In this document: positions 49,784-58,380 of the stretch, one piece after another
Numbering within the stretch: the first letter of the stretch is position 1
Layout: the number at the start of each line of letters is the position of its first letter
Assembly (NCBI RefSeq): GCF_020179425.1
Contig: NZ_JAILYM010000001.1
Span: 496,001-560,000, forward strand
Length of the DNA stretch: 64,000 bases
Reading direction: 5' to 3'
DNA from: Novosphingobium percolationis
GTDB lineage: Bacteria > Pseudomonadota > Alphaproteobacteria > Sphingomonadales > Sphingomonadaceae
Position numbers and translations under genes: made by a program
The notes under the pieces: model-generated
Database searches by the model: none
The model's input: only the letters and a program-made list of their open reading frames with translations
What the model was told of the DNA's origin: nothing

Positions 49784-49814
49784 AAGGGGTCGCGCCTTGC
49801 TGGCACGGCCCCTT
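49784..49814. terminator. terminator between agt-like gene and bamD
   Basis: Arms of 13 bases (AAGGGGTCGCGCC / GGCACGGCCCCTT) pair with a single mismatch and one G-U, loop TTGCT, followed by TCCTTT. AAAA precedes it on the left, so it may serve both the plus-strand agt-like gene and the convergent bamD. Confidence 0.75.
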
Positions 49815-49832
49815 TCCTTTGTCGGTTCAGCG

Positions 49833-49927
49833 AGCATCGTGACTGCGAGCGCAGCGAAGCAATCCACCCTCGTCACAGAGGCCACACCGGATCGCTCCGC
49901 CCTGCTTGCGCGGGGCTCGCAATGATG
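49833..49927. repeat. imperfect inverted repeat (GCGAGCGCAGCGAAGCAATCC type)
   Basis: Left arm GACTGCGAGCGCAGCGAAGC followed by AATCC, right arm GGATCGCTCCGCCCTGCTTG followed by CGCGGGGCTCGCAATGATG. The arms are imperfect complements about 45 bases apart. The left-arm sequence is of a type common between alphaproteobacterial genes. Between the agt-like terminator and the bamD stop. Confidence 0.5.
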
Positions 49928-49953
49928 AACAATTCAGGGGACAGACGCCCCGA

Positions 49954-50763
49954 TCAGGACGCGGTCGTGCCGGGGGCCTTATCGTTCATCAGCTTGAACG
50001 CCTTCTGGTACCACTCGGTGCCGGGATAGTTGCTGCCCAGCACGGCGGCGGCCTTCTGCGCTTCTTCCGGCACGCCCAGCGCGAGGTAGCTTTCCACGAG
50101 GCGATAGAGCGCTTCGGGGGTGTGGCTGGTCGGCTGATACTTGTCGACCACGGTGCGGAAGCGCAGCGTACTCGCCAGCCACTTGCCGCTGCGCTCATAG
50201 AAACGGCCGATCTCCATTTCCTTGCCCGCGAGGTGATCGTTGACGAGGTCGATCTTCAGGCGCGCGTCGGTGGCATACTGCGTGCCTGGATAACGGCGGA
50301 CCACTTCGTTCAGCGCAGTCAGCGACTGCTGGGTGATCTTCTGGTCGCGCGTCACGTCGCTGATCTGCTCGTAATAGCACAGCGCGATCAGGTAATAGGC
50401 GTAAGGCGCGTCCTTGTTGCCGGGGTGAATCGAGAGGAAGCGCTGCGCAGACTGCACCGCTTTGGCGTAATCCCGGCCGGCGTAATAGCTGAACGCGCTC
50501 ATCAACTGGGCGCGGCGCGCCCAGGGCGAATAGGGGTGCTGGCGTTCGACTTCATCGAACAGCGCGGCGGCCTGCTTCGGGTTGTTGCGATCGAGCCGGT
50601 CCTTGGCGGCGGCGTAAAGCGTGTCCACGTCGCGCGCGACATAGGCCACGTCCTTCTTCGCCTTGGCCCCGCCCGCGCACCCCGCGGTAAGGCCGATGGC
50701 GGCGGTGGCGGCGGCGAGGACGGCGAGCCGCACAGGGGTGCGGAGCGAAGCAGCAAGGGTCAT
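49954..50763 (-). CDS. bamD: outer membrane protein assembly factor BamD
   Basis: Lipoprotein of the BAM complex that inserts beta-barrel proteins into the outer membrane; 269 aa. A lipoprotein signal with lipobox LTAGC puts the lipid on C29. The rest is made of five TPR-like repeats (YAAAKDRLDRNNPKQAAALFDEVERQHPYSPW and others), the hallmark of the ComL/BamD family. ATG 50763 is natural. In many alphaproteobacteria bamD directly precedes recN and ligA; here the plcP-agt pair lies between, on the other strand. Confidence 0.96.
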   Translation of the reverse strand: MTLAASLRTPVRLAVLAAATAAIGLTAGCAGGAKAKKDVAYVARDVDTLYAAAKDRLDRNNPKQAAALFDEVERQHPYSPWARRAQLMSAFSYYAGRDYAKAVQSAQRFLSIHPGNKDAPYAYYLIALCYYEQISDVTRDQKITQQSLTALNEVVRRYPGTQYATDARLKIDLVNDHLAGKEMEIGRFYERSGKWLASTLRFRTVVDKYQPTSHTPEALYRLVESYLALGVPEEAQKAAAVLGSNYPGTEWYQKAFKLMNDKAPGTTAS

Positions 50764-50837
50764 GGGGCAGCGCTATAACCAGCCCCCCGATGAACGCCAA
50801 GTGAAGTTAATCGGGGCTGGGGAAATCTCGCGCCGGA

Positions 50838-51284
50838 TCAGGCGAAAGCGTCGGCTTCGGTGAACGGTGGTTCGAGCGGAATGGCATCGGCCAGGGTCAC
50901 GCGGTCCAGCATGGCGGCCATTTCATCGCGCAATTGCAGCATCAGCCCGCGCAACCGGCATTCGGCTTCGGGCAGGCAGTTGGCGCAGGTTTCGTGCGCG
51001 TTGCGGCTGGCGCAAGGCACCAGCGCAAGACTGCCGCGCGTCAGGCGGATGATGTCGCCATAGCGGACGTCGACCGGCGGCAGCGCCAGTTCATAGCCGC
51101 CATCGCGCCCGCGCAGCGAGATGACAATGCCTTCGCGCGCCATTTCCGACAGGATCACGGTGAGGAACTTGCGCGGAATGTTCTGCGCTTCTGCGATGGC
51201 GTCCAGCCGAACCGGCCCCTGCCCGAATGTGTCGGCGAGGTGTTGCAGCGCGCGGATGGTGTATCGCGTCTTCTGCGAAAGCAT
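50838..51284 (-). CDS. Rrf2 family transcriptional regulator
   Basis: A 148-aa Rrf2 protein with an N-terminal winged helix (SQKTRYTIRALQHLAD, IPRKFLTVILSEMAREGIV, GRDGGYEL) and four Cys in the cluster region: C91, C100, C103 and C109. Rrf2 Fe-S sensors such as IscR use three Cys in this region, so it may bind an Fe-S cluster. No isc/suf genes are adjacent; bamD is 74 bases downstream on the same strand. Its target is unknown. Confidence 0.9.
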   Translation of the reverse strand: MLSQKTRYTIRALQHLADTFGQGPVRLDAIAEAQNIPRKFLTVILSEMAREGIVISLRGRDGGYELALPPVDVRYGDIIRLTRGSLALVPCASRNAHETCANCLPEAECRLRGLMLQLRDEMAAMLDRVTLADAIPLEPPFTEADAFA

Positions 51285-51379
51285 GGAGCGAATTTGGCCT
51301 TTCGGCGGTAAAAGTCAACGGCGCCGGTAGATTTATCCTGTGGGCGGGCGTCACGCTTGCCCACCCCACCGCGCTTGCC

Positions 51380-51420
51380 TCTCCCCTCCCGCAAGCGGGA
51401 GGGGTTGGGGGTGGGCCTTT
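51380..51420. repeat. dispersed palindromic repeat, copy 6
   Basis: Core CCCCTCCCGC-AA-GCGGGAGGGG (51383-51404) with the tail TTGGGGGTGGGCC to the right, ending on the stop of the FHS permease gene. It fills most of the 135-base gap to the Rrf2 gene and may act as 3' end signal. Confidence 0.85.
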
Positions 51421-52706
51421 TATCCCTGCGCCGGACGCCGGGCATAAAGCCCGAACGTCGCGATCACGCCATAGCACAGCGCGGGAAGCACCAGCGCCGT
51501 CGTCAGGCTGCCCGAAAGGTCGGCCACGCCGCCGGTCAGCAGCGGCACGACCGCGCCGCCGAAGATGGCGATGTTGATCAGGCCCGACCCGTCCGCCGCG
51601 CGGCGGCCAAGGCCTTCGCTGGCGAGCGTGAAGATCGTGGGGAACATGATCGAGTTGGCAAGGCCGATCAGCAGCAGGCTCCACGCCGCGACGTTGCCGC
51701 CGGTGGAGGCCGAGACGCCGAGCAGCACGATGGCCGCGACCGCGTTGAAGGCCAGCACCTTGCCCGGATTGATCCGCGACAGCACGGCCGAGCCAAGGAA
51801 GCGGCCAACGAGCGCGCCGCCCCAGTAGTACGGGATGTAGTGCCCGGCCGCTTCAGCCGTCAGGCCCAGCACGTGCGGCTGCTGGAAGTAGTTGACGATC
51901 AGCGAGCCGATCGAAACTTCCGCGCCGACGTAGAGGAAGATGCACAGCGCACCGAAGGCGAAGCGCTGGCGGCGCAGCAGGTCGAAGCTCTTGAAGATCG
52001 AGCCGCCATCATGGCTTTCGCCCTTGAGGCGATTGCGGTTCATCCACACCACGCCCGCGACGATGGCAAGCGCGATGGCGAGGCCGATGTAGGTGCGCGC
52101 CACCGCCTGCGTTTCGGCGACGCGATAGGCGTCGAGCGCCGGGCCGGTCAGGTCCGCCGCGCTGACCTTGGCGAGACTGCCCAGGATCAGCGTCGCCCCC
52201 ACGGTCGGGAAGATCACGGTGCCGAGCGAGTTGAACGCCTGCGCAAAGGTCAGGCGGCTGCTGGCGGTGCGCTGCGGGCCGAGCAGCGAAATCAGCGGGT
52301 TGGTCACGACCTGCACCACGACCACGCCGCTAGCCAGCACGAACAGGGCGAACAGGAACAGTGGGTAGGCGGCGCTCTGCGAAGCCGGGATGAACAGCAG
52401 GCAGCCCGCCATCATCGTAAGCAGGCCAACGGTCGCACCGCGCATGTAGCCCACGCGCTTGACCAGCGCCGCGCCGGGAATGCCGATCAGCAAGTAGGCC
52501 GTGAAGAAGCAGAACTGCACCAGCATCGCCTGCGTGTAGTTCAGCGTGAACAGCTCCTTCAGCTTGGGGATAATCACATCGTTGAGCGAGGTGATGCCGC
52601 CGAAGATGAAGAACAGCGCCATGACGAAAAGGCGCAGCTCGGGAGCGTCGATGTGGCCTGCCTCTCCGCCGTCGGCGGAAGGCTGGGCGGCGGGTGCTAG
52701 CGCCAT
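51420..52706 (-). CDS. FHS-family sugar:H+ symporter (MFS)
   Basis: A 428-aa permease of the major facilitator superfamily with twelve predicted helices. It matches the fucose/glucose/galactose (FHS) group: FFIFGGITSLNDVIIPKLKELF near helix 1, FFTAYLLIGIPGAALVKRVGY, RLTFAQAFNSLGTVIFP and LLIGLANSIMFPTIFTLA. In this locus it should take up glucose or small maltodextrins from the periplasm. AAGGAG lies 11 bases before ATG 52706. A perfect CATACGTATG palindrome is in its upstream region, shared with the receptor promoter. Confidence 0.9.
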   Translation of the reverse strand: MALAPAAQPSADGGEAGHIDAPELRLFVMALFFIFGGITSLNDVIIPKLKELFTLNYTQAMLVQFCFFTAYLLIGIPGAALVKRVGYMRGATVGLLTMMAGCLLFIPASQSAAYPLFLFALFVLASGVVVVQVVTNPLISLLGPQRTASSRLTFAQAFNSLGTVIFPTVGATLILGSLAKVSAADLTGPALDAYRVAETQAVARTYIGLAIALAIVAGVVWMNRNRLKGESHDGGSIFKSFDLLRRQRFAFGALCIFLYVGAEVSIGSLIVNYFQQPHVLGLTAEAAGHYIPYYWGGALVGRFLGSAVLSRINPGKVLAFNAVAAIVLLGVSASTGGNVAAWSLLLIGLANSIMFPTIFTLASEGLGRRAADGSGLINIAIFGGAVVPLLTGGVADLSGSLTTALVLPALCYGVIATFGLYARRPAQG

Positions 52707-52794
52707 GGCTTCAGGTCTCTCCTTCGATGCCGGACCAGCGACCCGGCAAATTGTACTACGCTGTCATGACGGATTTTACGGGTTTGTCCATCCT

Positions 52795-52804
52795 CATACG
52801 TATG
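52795..52804. promoter_or_regulatory. candidate LacI-type operator before FHS permease
   Basis: Perfect 10-bp palindrome CATACGTATG about 90 bases upstream of the permease ATG. The inner eight bases are identical to those at 62973-62980 before the TonB receptor. Probably bound by the LacI-family regulator at the end of the locus. Confidence 0.6.
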
Positions 52805-52811
52805 GCCGGGC

Positions 52812-52837
52812 GCTCCGCGCTGTGGATGACGCGGAGC
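52812..52837 (-). terminator. hairpin after the GH97 gene
   Basis: GCTCCGCG (52812-52819) and CGCGGAGC (52830-52837) form a perfect 8-bp stem with a 10-base loop, six bases after the GH97 stop. No T-run follows, so it is either a weak terminator or an RNA 3'-end stabiliser that separates the operon from the permease gene. Confidence 0.5.
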
Positions 52838-52842
52838 ATCCC

Positions 52843-54906
52843 TCACCTGCCCGGATGCAGCCGCACGGCCGCGCCGCCGCCGGGCGCGAGCCACAGCTTG
52901 ATCACGTCGCCCTTGTGCACCTTGCGGGTTTCATAGGCGATGCGGTGGCGCGCCTCGGTTTCGTAGGTGGCCCCTTCCCCGTCCTTGTAGATCGTGGCGG
53001 TGTAGGTCTTGCCGGCATCGAGGAAGTCCATGGCCAGCGTCACGTCGCGCGCTGTGGCGTCGTTCACGCCGCCCACGTACCAGTCGGCGCTATTGCGGTC
53101 CTTGCGCGCAAAGATCGCGTGCGTGCCCACTTCGCCCGCGATCAGATGGCTTTCCGACCAATCGGCGGGCACCTTGGAAATGAAGTCCAGCTCCTTCGGG
53201 TACTTCGCGAGGTTCTCGATGAAATCTGCCGCCATCTGGATCGGCGAATAGATCGCAAGGTAAAGCCCCAGCTGCTTGGCCAGCGTCGAGGCGAGCGGCA
53301 CGTGGTTCGCGCCTTCGAGGCTGAGCACGCCGGGGGTGAAGTCCATCGGACCCGAGAGCATCCGCGTATAGACCAGCGTCGGTTCGTGACTCGGCCCGTT
53401 GGCGTAAGCGCCCCACGCATTGTATTCCATGCCGCGTGCACCTTCGCGGTCGATCCAGTTGGGATAAGTGCGGCGCAGGCCGGTGTCCTTGACGGGTTCG
53501 TGCGCGTCGATGGCGATCTGGTACTTCGCCGCCGTTTCCACGACCTTGAGGTGGTGCTGCACATTGCGCTGGCCGTCGTGGTATTCCATGCGCACTTCGC
53601 CCGGCGCATCGCCCGGCGCGATGATCCCGCCCGCATCGGCGACATAGCCGGTCTTGACCGAATGCATCCCCAGCGACTGGTAGAGCTTCATCGCATCGTC
53701 GAGCTGCGCTTCGTAGTTGGCGATGTTGCCGCCGGTCTCGTTATGACCGATCAGCTGAACACCCTTCTTCGCGCCATAGGCGGTGACCGCCTTCAGGTCG
53801 AAATCGGGCACGGCCTGCGTGAAGCTGAAGTCCTGCCCGTGGCCGAACCAGTTGCCGTTCCAGCCCTTGTCCCAGCCTTCGACCAGCACGCCGCCGAAGT
53901 GATGCTTGGCGGCAAAGTCCATGTACTGCTTGGTGCGTTCGGTGGTCGCGCCGTGCTTCGGCCCTTCGGCCCAGCTCCAGTCACCGCGGATCATGCCCCA
54001 CCAGATGCCGATGTACTTCATCGGCTTGAACCAGCTGACATCGCCGATCTTGTTGGGTTCGTTGAGGTTGAGTTCGAGGTCGTTCTCGACGAGGCCCGCC
54101 GCGTTGTCGGCAATGCGGATCGTGCGCCAGGGCGTGTTGAACGGCAGGTCGCGGGTCACGCGCGCGCCGTGCGAGGACGGCGAGAGCGTGGCGCGGAAGC
54201 TGGTGCCGGTGACCCGCTTGAGCCACATCCCCGAATAATCGACCAGGGCGGCTTCATGAAACGCAAGGTGCGTGCCGTCGTCCAGCTTCATCGTGATCGG
54301 CGTGTGTGCGGTGGAGACGCCGTCGATCGGCGTCTTCTGGTAGACCTGCTCGTAGCGGTTCCATTCGCCGCCCGGAATCCACCATGCGGTTCCGTTCTGC
54401 GCCACCACGAACTCGGTGATCTCGTCGGCGATGCGCATCGTCTTGAGGCCTGCCTGCTCGGGCAGTTCGTAGCGGAAGCCGAAGCCGTTATCGAACAGGC
54501 GGAAGCGCACGTTCATGTCGCGCCCGCCCCAGTCGGCGCTCTGGTGGAAGCGCACCAGCAGTTCGGTGTGGTTGTCGGTAACGTAGCGGCGCTCGCCCCA
54601 GGGCTGCTCCCACGTCTCGCGGCCCGCGCCAGGCGTGCTGCCAACCAGCGCGAAGCCGCGTTGCAGCGGCGCGCCGTCGGTCAGGATGAAGCCGAGCTTC
54701 GAGGCGCCGACCAGCAGCTTGCCCTTGCGCGTCAGGCTGTAGTTCGGGCGGCCATCGTTGTCGGTCGTAACGGTCAACACCAGTGAGCCATCGGGCGACG
54801 CGGCAGTCGCCGTGGTCGGCGCGTTCTGGGCAGTGGCAACGCCCGGAACGAGGGCGCAGGACATCGCCAGCGCCAACGGCGCTGCGAAAACGGCAGTGAT
54901 GCGCAT
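52843..54906 (-). CDS. GH97 alpha-glucosidase (SusB-like)
   Basis: Periplasmic alpha-glucosidase of 687 aa; a signal peptide (MRITAVFAAPLALAMSCALVPGVATAQ) precedes an N-terminal beta-sandwich and a TIM barrel. The acidic residues of the inverting SusB type are visible: HNETGG, the Glu of IDAHEPVKDTGLRRTYPN and the Glu of REGARGMEYNAWG. The segment VKTGY has Gly where retaining GH97 members have the Asp nucleophile, which supports an inverting alpha-glucosidase acting on malto-oligosaccharide ends. ATG 54906 is one base after the upstream stop, so translation is coupled to the GH13 glucosidase. Confidence 0.93.
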   Translation of the reverse strand: MRITAVFAAPLALAMSCALVPGVATAQNAPTTATAASPDGSLVLTVTTDNDGRPNYSLTRKGKLLVGASKLGFILTDGAPLQRGFALVGSTPGAGRETWEQPWGERRYVTDNHTELLVRFHQSADWGGRDMNVRFRLFDNGFGFRYELPEQAGLKTMRIADEITEFVVAQNGTAWWIPGGEWNRYEQVYQKTPIDGVSTAHTPITMKLDDGTHLAFHEAALVDYSGMWLKRVTGTSFRATLSPSSHGARVTRDLPFNTPWRTIRIADNAAGLVENDLELNLNEPNKIGDVSWFKPMKYIGIWWGMIRGDWSWAEGPKHGATTERTKQYMDFAAKHHFGGVLVEGWDKGWNGNWFGHGQDFSFTQAVPDFDLKAVTAYGAKKGVQLIGHNETGGNIANYEAQLDDAMKLYQSLGMHSVKTGYVADAGGIIAPGDAPGEVRMEYHDGQRNVQHHLKVVETAAKYQIAIDAHEPVKDTGLRRTYPNWIDREGARGMEYNAWGAYANGPSHEPTLVYTRMLSGPMDFTPGVLSLEGANHVPLASTLAKQLGLYLAIYSPIQMAADFIENLAKYPKELDFISKVPADWSESHLIAGEVGTHAIFARKDRNSADWYVGGVNDATARDVTLAMDFLDAGKTYTATIYKDGEGATYETEARHRIAYETRKVHKGDVIKLWLAPGGGAAVRLHPGR

Positions 54907-54907
54907 G

Positions 54908-56554
54908 TCAGATCCTCTCGTCGACCAGCAGCGCGGCAAAGCCCGGCAGCTGCTCCAGCGTGGCGCCGTTGACCGACGCCAGTTCTTCGCCGCCCTGCAC
55001 CAGCCCGACCGGAACCTTGCGGGGTTCCGGGCCCATGTTGAACAGTGCGACAATCGTTTGTGTACCCGATGTGCGCCGGATTGCCAGAAGGCATTCGTCT
55101 GCATGGATCACGGTGAAGTCGCCTAGCCGCAGCGCCGGGGTCTGGCGGCGCAGGCTCAGCAGGCGCGTCGTCAGGTTGAGCAGCGAATCCGGGTCCGCTT
55201 CCTGCCGGTCGACCGCGCGCGCAAGGTTTCCCGCACCCACCGGCAGCCAGGGCGTGGAAGTGGTGAAGCCGCCCTGTTCATCCTGCACCGTCCACGGCAG
55301 CGGCGTGCGCGCGCCATCGCGCGACAGCGTCAGCGGCCAGTTGGCGATCGCTTCGGGATCTTGCAGCAGTTCGAACGGGATTTCGACCTGTTCGAGCCCC
55401 AGTTCCTCGCCCTGATAGACGATGATGTTGCCGCGCAAGGCCGCGAACAGCACCGCCTTCATACGCGCGAAGGCGTCGGCCTGATCGGGCGTGGTCCAGC
55501 GCGAGACGGCGCGCGGGGCGTCGTGGTTCTCGAAGGCCCAGCTTGGCCAGCCGAGGCCCGGTTCGTCGGGCCACTTGGCCAGCGCATCCTTCACGAACTG
55601 CGGCGTGATCTTGTCGGCATAGAGGAAGTCGAAGCCATAGGCGCTGTTGAGGTGGGTCTCCCCCGCGGTGAACGCCTTCATCTCGGTCTCGGCAAGGTCG
55701 CCGCCGACTTCGGCCACGGTGAACACCGCGCCATAGCTGTCGCACAAGGACCGGATGCGCTCGATGAAGCCGACGATGCCGGGGTGCGACTGGTTGTAGA
55801 TCTTGAGCTGGTAATCGAACGGGCGCGTGCGGCGGCGGCCGTCCTCGGGCGCGGGCGGATTGTCGCGCAGCGCCGGATCATGCATCAGGAAGTTGAGCGC
55901 ATCGATGCGGAAGCCGTCGACGCCGCGATCCAGCCAGAACTTCATCACGTCGAGCAGCGCCTGCTGCACGTCCGGGTTGTGCGCGTTGACCTGCGGCTGG
56001 CTGGCAAGGAAGTTGTGCAGGTAGTACTGGCAGCGCCGCGCATCCCAGCGCCACGCCGGGCCGCCGAACACCGACTGCCAGTTCGACGGCGGCGAGCCAT
56101 CGGGCTTGGGGTCGGCCCAGACGTACCAGTCGGCCTTGGGATTGTCGCGCGACTGGCGGCTTTCCACGAACCACGGGTGCTGGTCCGAGGTGTGGGCATA
56201 GACCTGGTCGATCGTGACCTTCAGCCCCAGCGCGTGCGCACGGGCCACGAGCGCATCGAAATCGGCGAGCGTGCCGAAGATGGGGTCGACGTCGCAATAG
56301 TCCGACACGTCATAGCCGAAATCGTCCATCGGCGACTTGAAGAACGGCGAGATCCAGATCGCGTCGACGCCGAGCCGCGCCACGTGATCGAGCCGCGCGG
56401 TAATGCCCGGCAGATCGCCGATGCCGTCGCCGTTCGAATCTGCAAAGCTGCGGGGATAGATCTGGTAGATCGCCGCGCCGCGCCACCAGGGGGTTTCGAC
56501 TTGGGTGGCCGCCAGCTCTTGGTTTTTGGGCTCTTGGATTTCGGGATGCTTCAT
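54908..56554 (-). CDS. GH13 alpha-glucosidase
   Basis: Cytoplasmic alpha-glucosidase of 548 aa, no signal peptide. The GH13 catalytic set is present: nucleophile D218 in DGFRIDALN, acid/base E282 in TVAEVGG and D345 in FENHDAPR. Conserved region I reads IDQVYAHTS, with Ala-His where Asn-His is usual. The start motif WWRGAAIYQIYPRSFADSNGDGIGDLPG places it with oligo-1,6-/maltose-type glucosidases (GH13_23-like). Its ATG overlaps the upstream amylase stop (ATGA), and GH97 follows one base after its own stop. It should degrade imported maltodextrins. Confidence 0.94.
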   Translation of the reverse strand: MKHPEIQEPKNQELAATQVETPWWRGAAIYQIYPRSFADSNGDGIGDLPGITARLDHVARLGVDAIWISPFFKSPMDDFGYDVSDYCDVDPIFGTLADFDALVARAHALGLKVTIDQVYAHTSDQHPWFVESRQSRDNPKADWYVWADPKPDGSPPSNWQSVFGGPAWRWDARRCQYYLHNFLASQPQVNAHNPDVQQALLDVMKFWLDRGVDGFRIDALNFLMHDPALRDNPPAPEDGRRRTRPFDYQLKIYNQSHPGIVGFIERIRSLCDSYGAVFTVAEVGGDLAETEMKAFTAGETHLNSAYGFDFLYADKITPQFVKDALAKWPDEPGLGWPSWAFENHDAPRAVSRWTTPDQADAFARMKAVLFAALRGNIIVYQGEELGLEQVEIPFELLQDPEAIANWPLTLSRDGARTPLPWTVQDEQGGFTTSTPWLPVGAGNLARAVDRQEADPDSLLNLTTRLLSLRRQTPALRLGDFTVIHADECLLAIRRTSGTQTIVALFNMGPEPRKVPVGLVQGGEELASVNGATLEQLPGFAALLVDERI

Positions 56555-58380
56555 GGGTTCGGATGGTCCGGGGAGGGATCGGAAAGGACACGGCAGACCG
56601 CGCTGCCGAAGGCGGGAAGATCGAGCATGACCGAACCGGGCGCGGCCACGCGCGCCGGGCAGGACCCGAACAGACTTTCGAGCCTATCGGCCGACGCGCC
56701 GATGGTCGAGGCCGCGTGGATCGGCTGGTCGCTGGTGTTGAAGGCGATCAGGACTTCCCCGCCGGTTGCGGGATCGAAGCGCGAGACCGAAAACAGCCCT
56801 GGCTTGTCGGAATAGCCGCGCGTCACCTGTTGCCCCCGCACCAGCGCAGGCGTCGCGGCGCGCAGCGCACCCAGTTGCGCCAGCAGCTTGTAGAGCGGGT
56901 GGCCGGTCGCGAAGTTCGCCTGCGCGGTGGTGCGGGTGGAGCCCAGCAGCGCGTTGTCGTTGTAGCTGGCAACCCGCGACGGGAACATGTCCTCGCGCGC
57001 GTCCTGATCGCCACCGTGGCCGACGAAGCCCTGTTCGTCGCCATAGTAGATCACCGGGGAGCCGCGCAGAGTCATCAGCATCACGTGCGCCAGCGCCACG
57101 CGGTCGAGCAACTCCTTATCCGCGATACCCGGCCGGTCCTTGCGCACCAGCATGGCGAAACGGCCCATGTCGTGGTTACCGAGGAACGTGGGCATCGCGA
57201 GCGCGGCCCGTTCACCGCCTTCATAGAGCACGTCGCCATCGAACATCTCGGCCAGCACGTCGGTCCCCGTGCTTTGCCCCAGCGCGGCACGCACCGCGCT
57301 CTGGAACGCGAAGTCGAGCACCGCCGGGTAGCCGTCGCGGCGGGTGTATTGCGCGATGTAGCCGTTGTCCGGCCCTTCGTGCGCCACTTCGCCGAAGATG
57401 TGGAAGTTGGGGATGCCGCGCTTCCTTGCCGTTTCCTGCATCGCCGGGATGAAGGCGCGCCAGAAGCCGGGATCGACGTGGCGGGCGGTGTCGATGCGGA
57501 AGCCGTCGACGCCGAAATCCTCGATCCACTTCGCGTAGATCGCGATCATGCCATCGCGTACCACCGGGCTTTCGGTGAACAGGTCGTCCAGCCCCACGAA
57601 ATCGCCAAAGCGCGCGCTCTCGCCATAGAACGTGGTGTTGCCGCGATTGTGGTAGTGGACCGGATCGTTGAGCCAGTCGGGAACCTTGGCGTGTTCCTCG
57701 CCCTTGGGAACAGTGGGCGTGTAGGCGAAGGCCGGATCGGTCAGCTTCGCAAAGTTGGCTGCGCTCGAATCCTCGTCGCTCGCAAAGCCGGGGTTGATCG
57801 CCTTGCCGCCAAGCCCGCCAGCGCGCGAATAGGGGTAGTCGGCACGGGCACGGTAGGGATAGCCGGTGCTCGCATCTTCGCGATACTGGATCACATCGGC
57901 CGTGTGGTTGGCGATGATGTCCATGTAGACCTTCATGCCCTTGGCATGGGCGGCATCGACCAGCGCCTTGAAATCGGCGTTGGTGCCAAAATGCGGATCG
58001 ACCTGCGTGAAGTCGGTGATCCAGTAGCCGTGATAACCGGCGCTTTCCTGACCCTTGGGCCCCTGCACCGGCTTGTTCTTGAAGATCGGGCCGACCCACA
58101 GCGCGGTCGCGCCGAGCCCCTTGATGTAATCAAGCCTGCGGATCAGCCCCTTGATATCGCCGCCGTGGTAAAAGCCCTTCGAGGTGGGATCATAACCAGT
58201 CTTCAGCCGGTCGCCCTTAAGCCCGCCCTTGTCGTTCTTCGGGTCGGCATCGTCGAAGCGATCGGGCAGGACGAAATAGACCGTCTCGCCCGCAGGGGTG
58301 CGCTCCCGGAACGCCTGTGCCTGGGCAGGGGGAGGGAGGGCGGCCAGAAGGACCGGGAGCGCGAGGGAAAGAAACTTCAT
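56551..58380 (-). CDS. secreted GH13 alpha-amylase
   Basis: Amylase-family enzyme of 609 aa with a signal peptide (MKFLSLALPVLLAALPPPAQAQA). Catalytic residues: D297 in DGFRIDTARH, E331 in HIFGEVAHEG and D404 in FLGNHDMGRF. The inserted stretch from about 160 to 265 carries several Asp and Gly typical of periplasmic amylases and cyclomaltodextrinase-like enzymes of this kind. It should act in the periplasm on oligosaccharides entering through the TonB receptor. ATG 58380 overlaps the halogenase stop (ATGA), so it is translationally coupled to that gene. Confidence 0.93.
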   Translation of the reverse strand: MKFLSLALPVLLAALPPPAQAQAFRERTPAGETVYFVLPDRFDDADPKNDKGGLKGDRLKTGYDPTSKGFYHGGDIKGLIRRLDYIKGLGATALWVGPIFKNKPVQGPKGQESAGYHGYWITDFTQVDPHFGTNADFKALVDAAHAKGMKVYMDIIANHTADVIQYREDASTGYPYRARADYPYSRAGGLGGKAINPGFASDEDSSAANFAKLTDPAFAYTPTVPKGEEHAKVPDWLNDPVHYHNRGNTTFYGESARFGDFVGLDDLFTESPVVRDGMIAIYAKWIEDFGVDGFRIDTARHVDPGFWRAFIPAMQETARKRGIPNFHIFGEVAHEGPDNGYIAQYTRRDGYPAVLDFAFQSAVRAALGQSTGTDVLAEMFDGDVLYEGGERAALAMPTFLGNHDMGRFAMLVRKDRPGIADKELLDRVALAHVMLMTLRGSPVIYYGDEQGFVGHGGDQDAREDMFPSRVASYNDNALLGSTRTTAQANFATGHPLYKLLAQLGALRAATPALVRGQQVTRGYSDKPGLFSVSRFDPATGGEVLIAFNTSDQPIHAASTIGASADRLESLFGSCPARVAAPGSVMLDLPAFGSAVCRVLSDPSPDHPNP

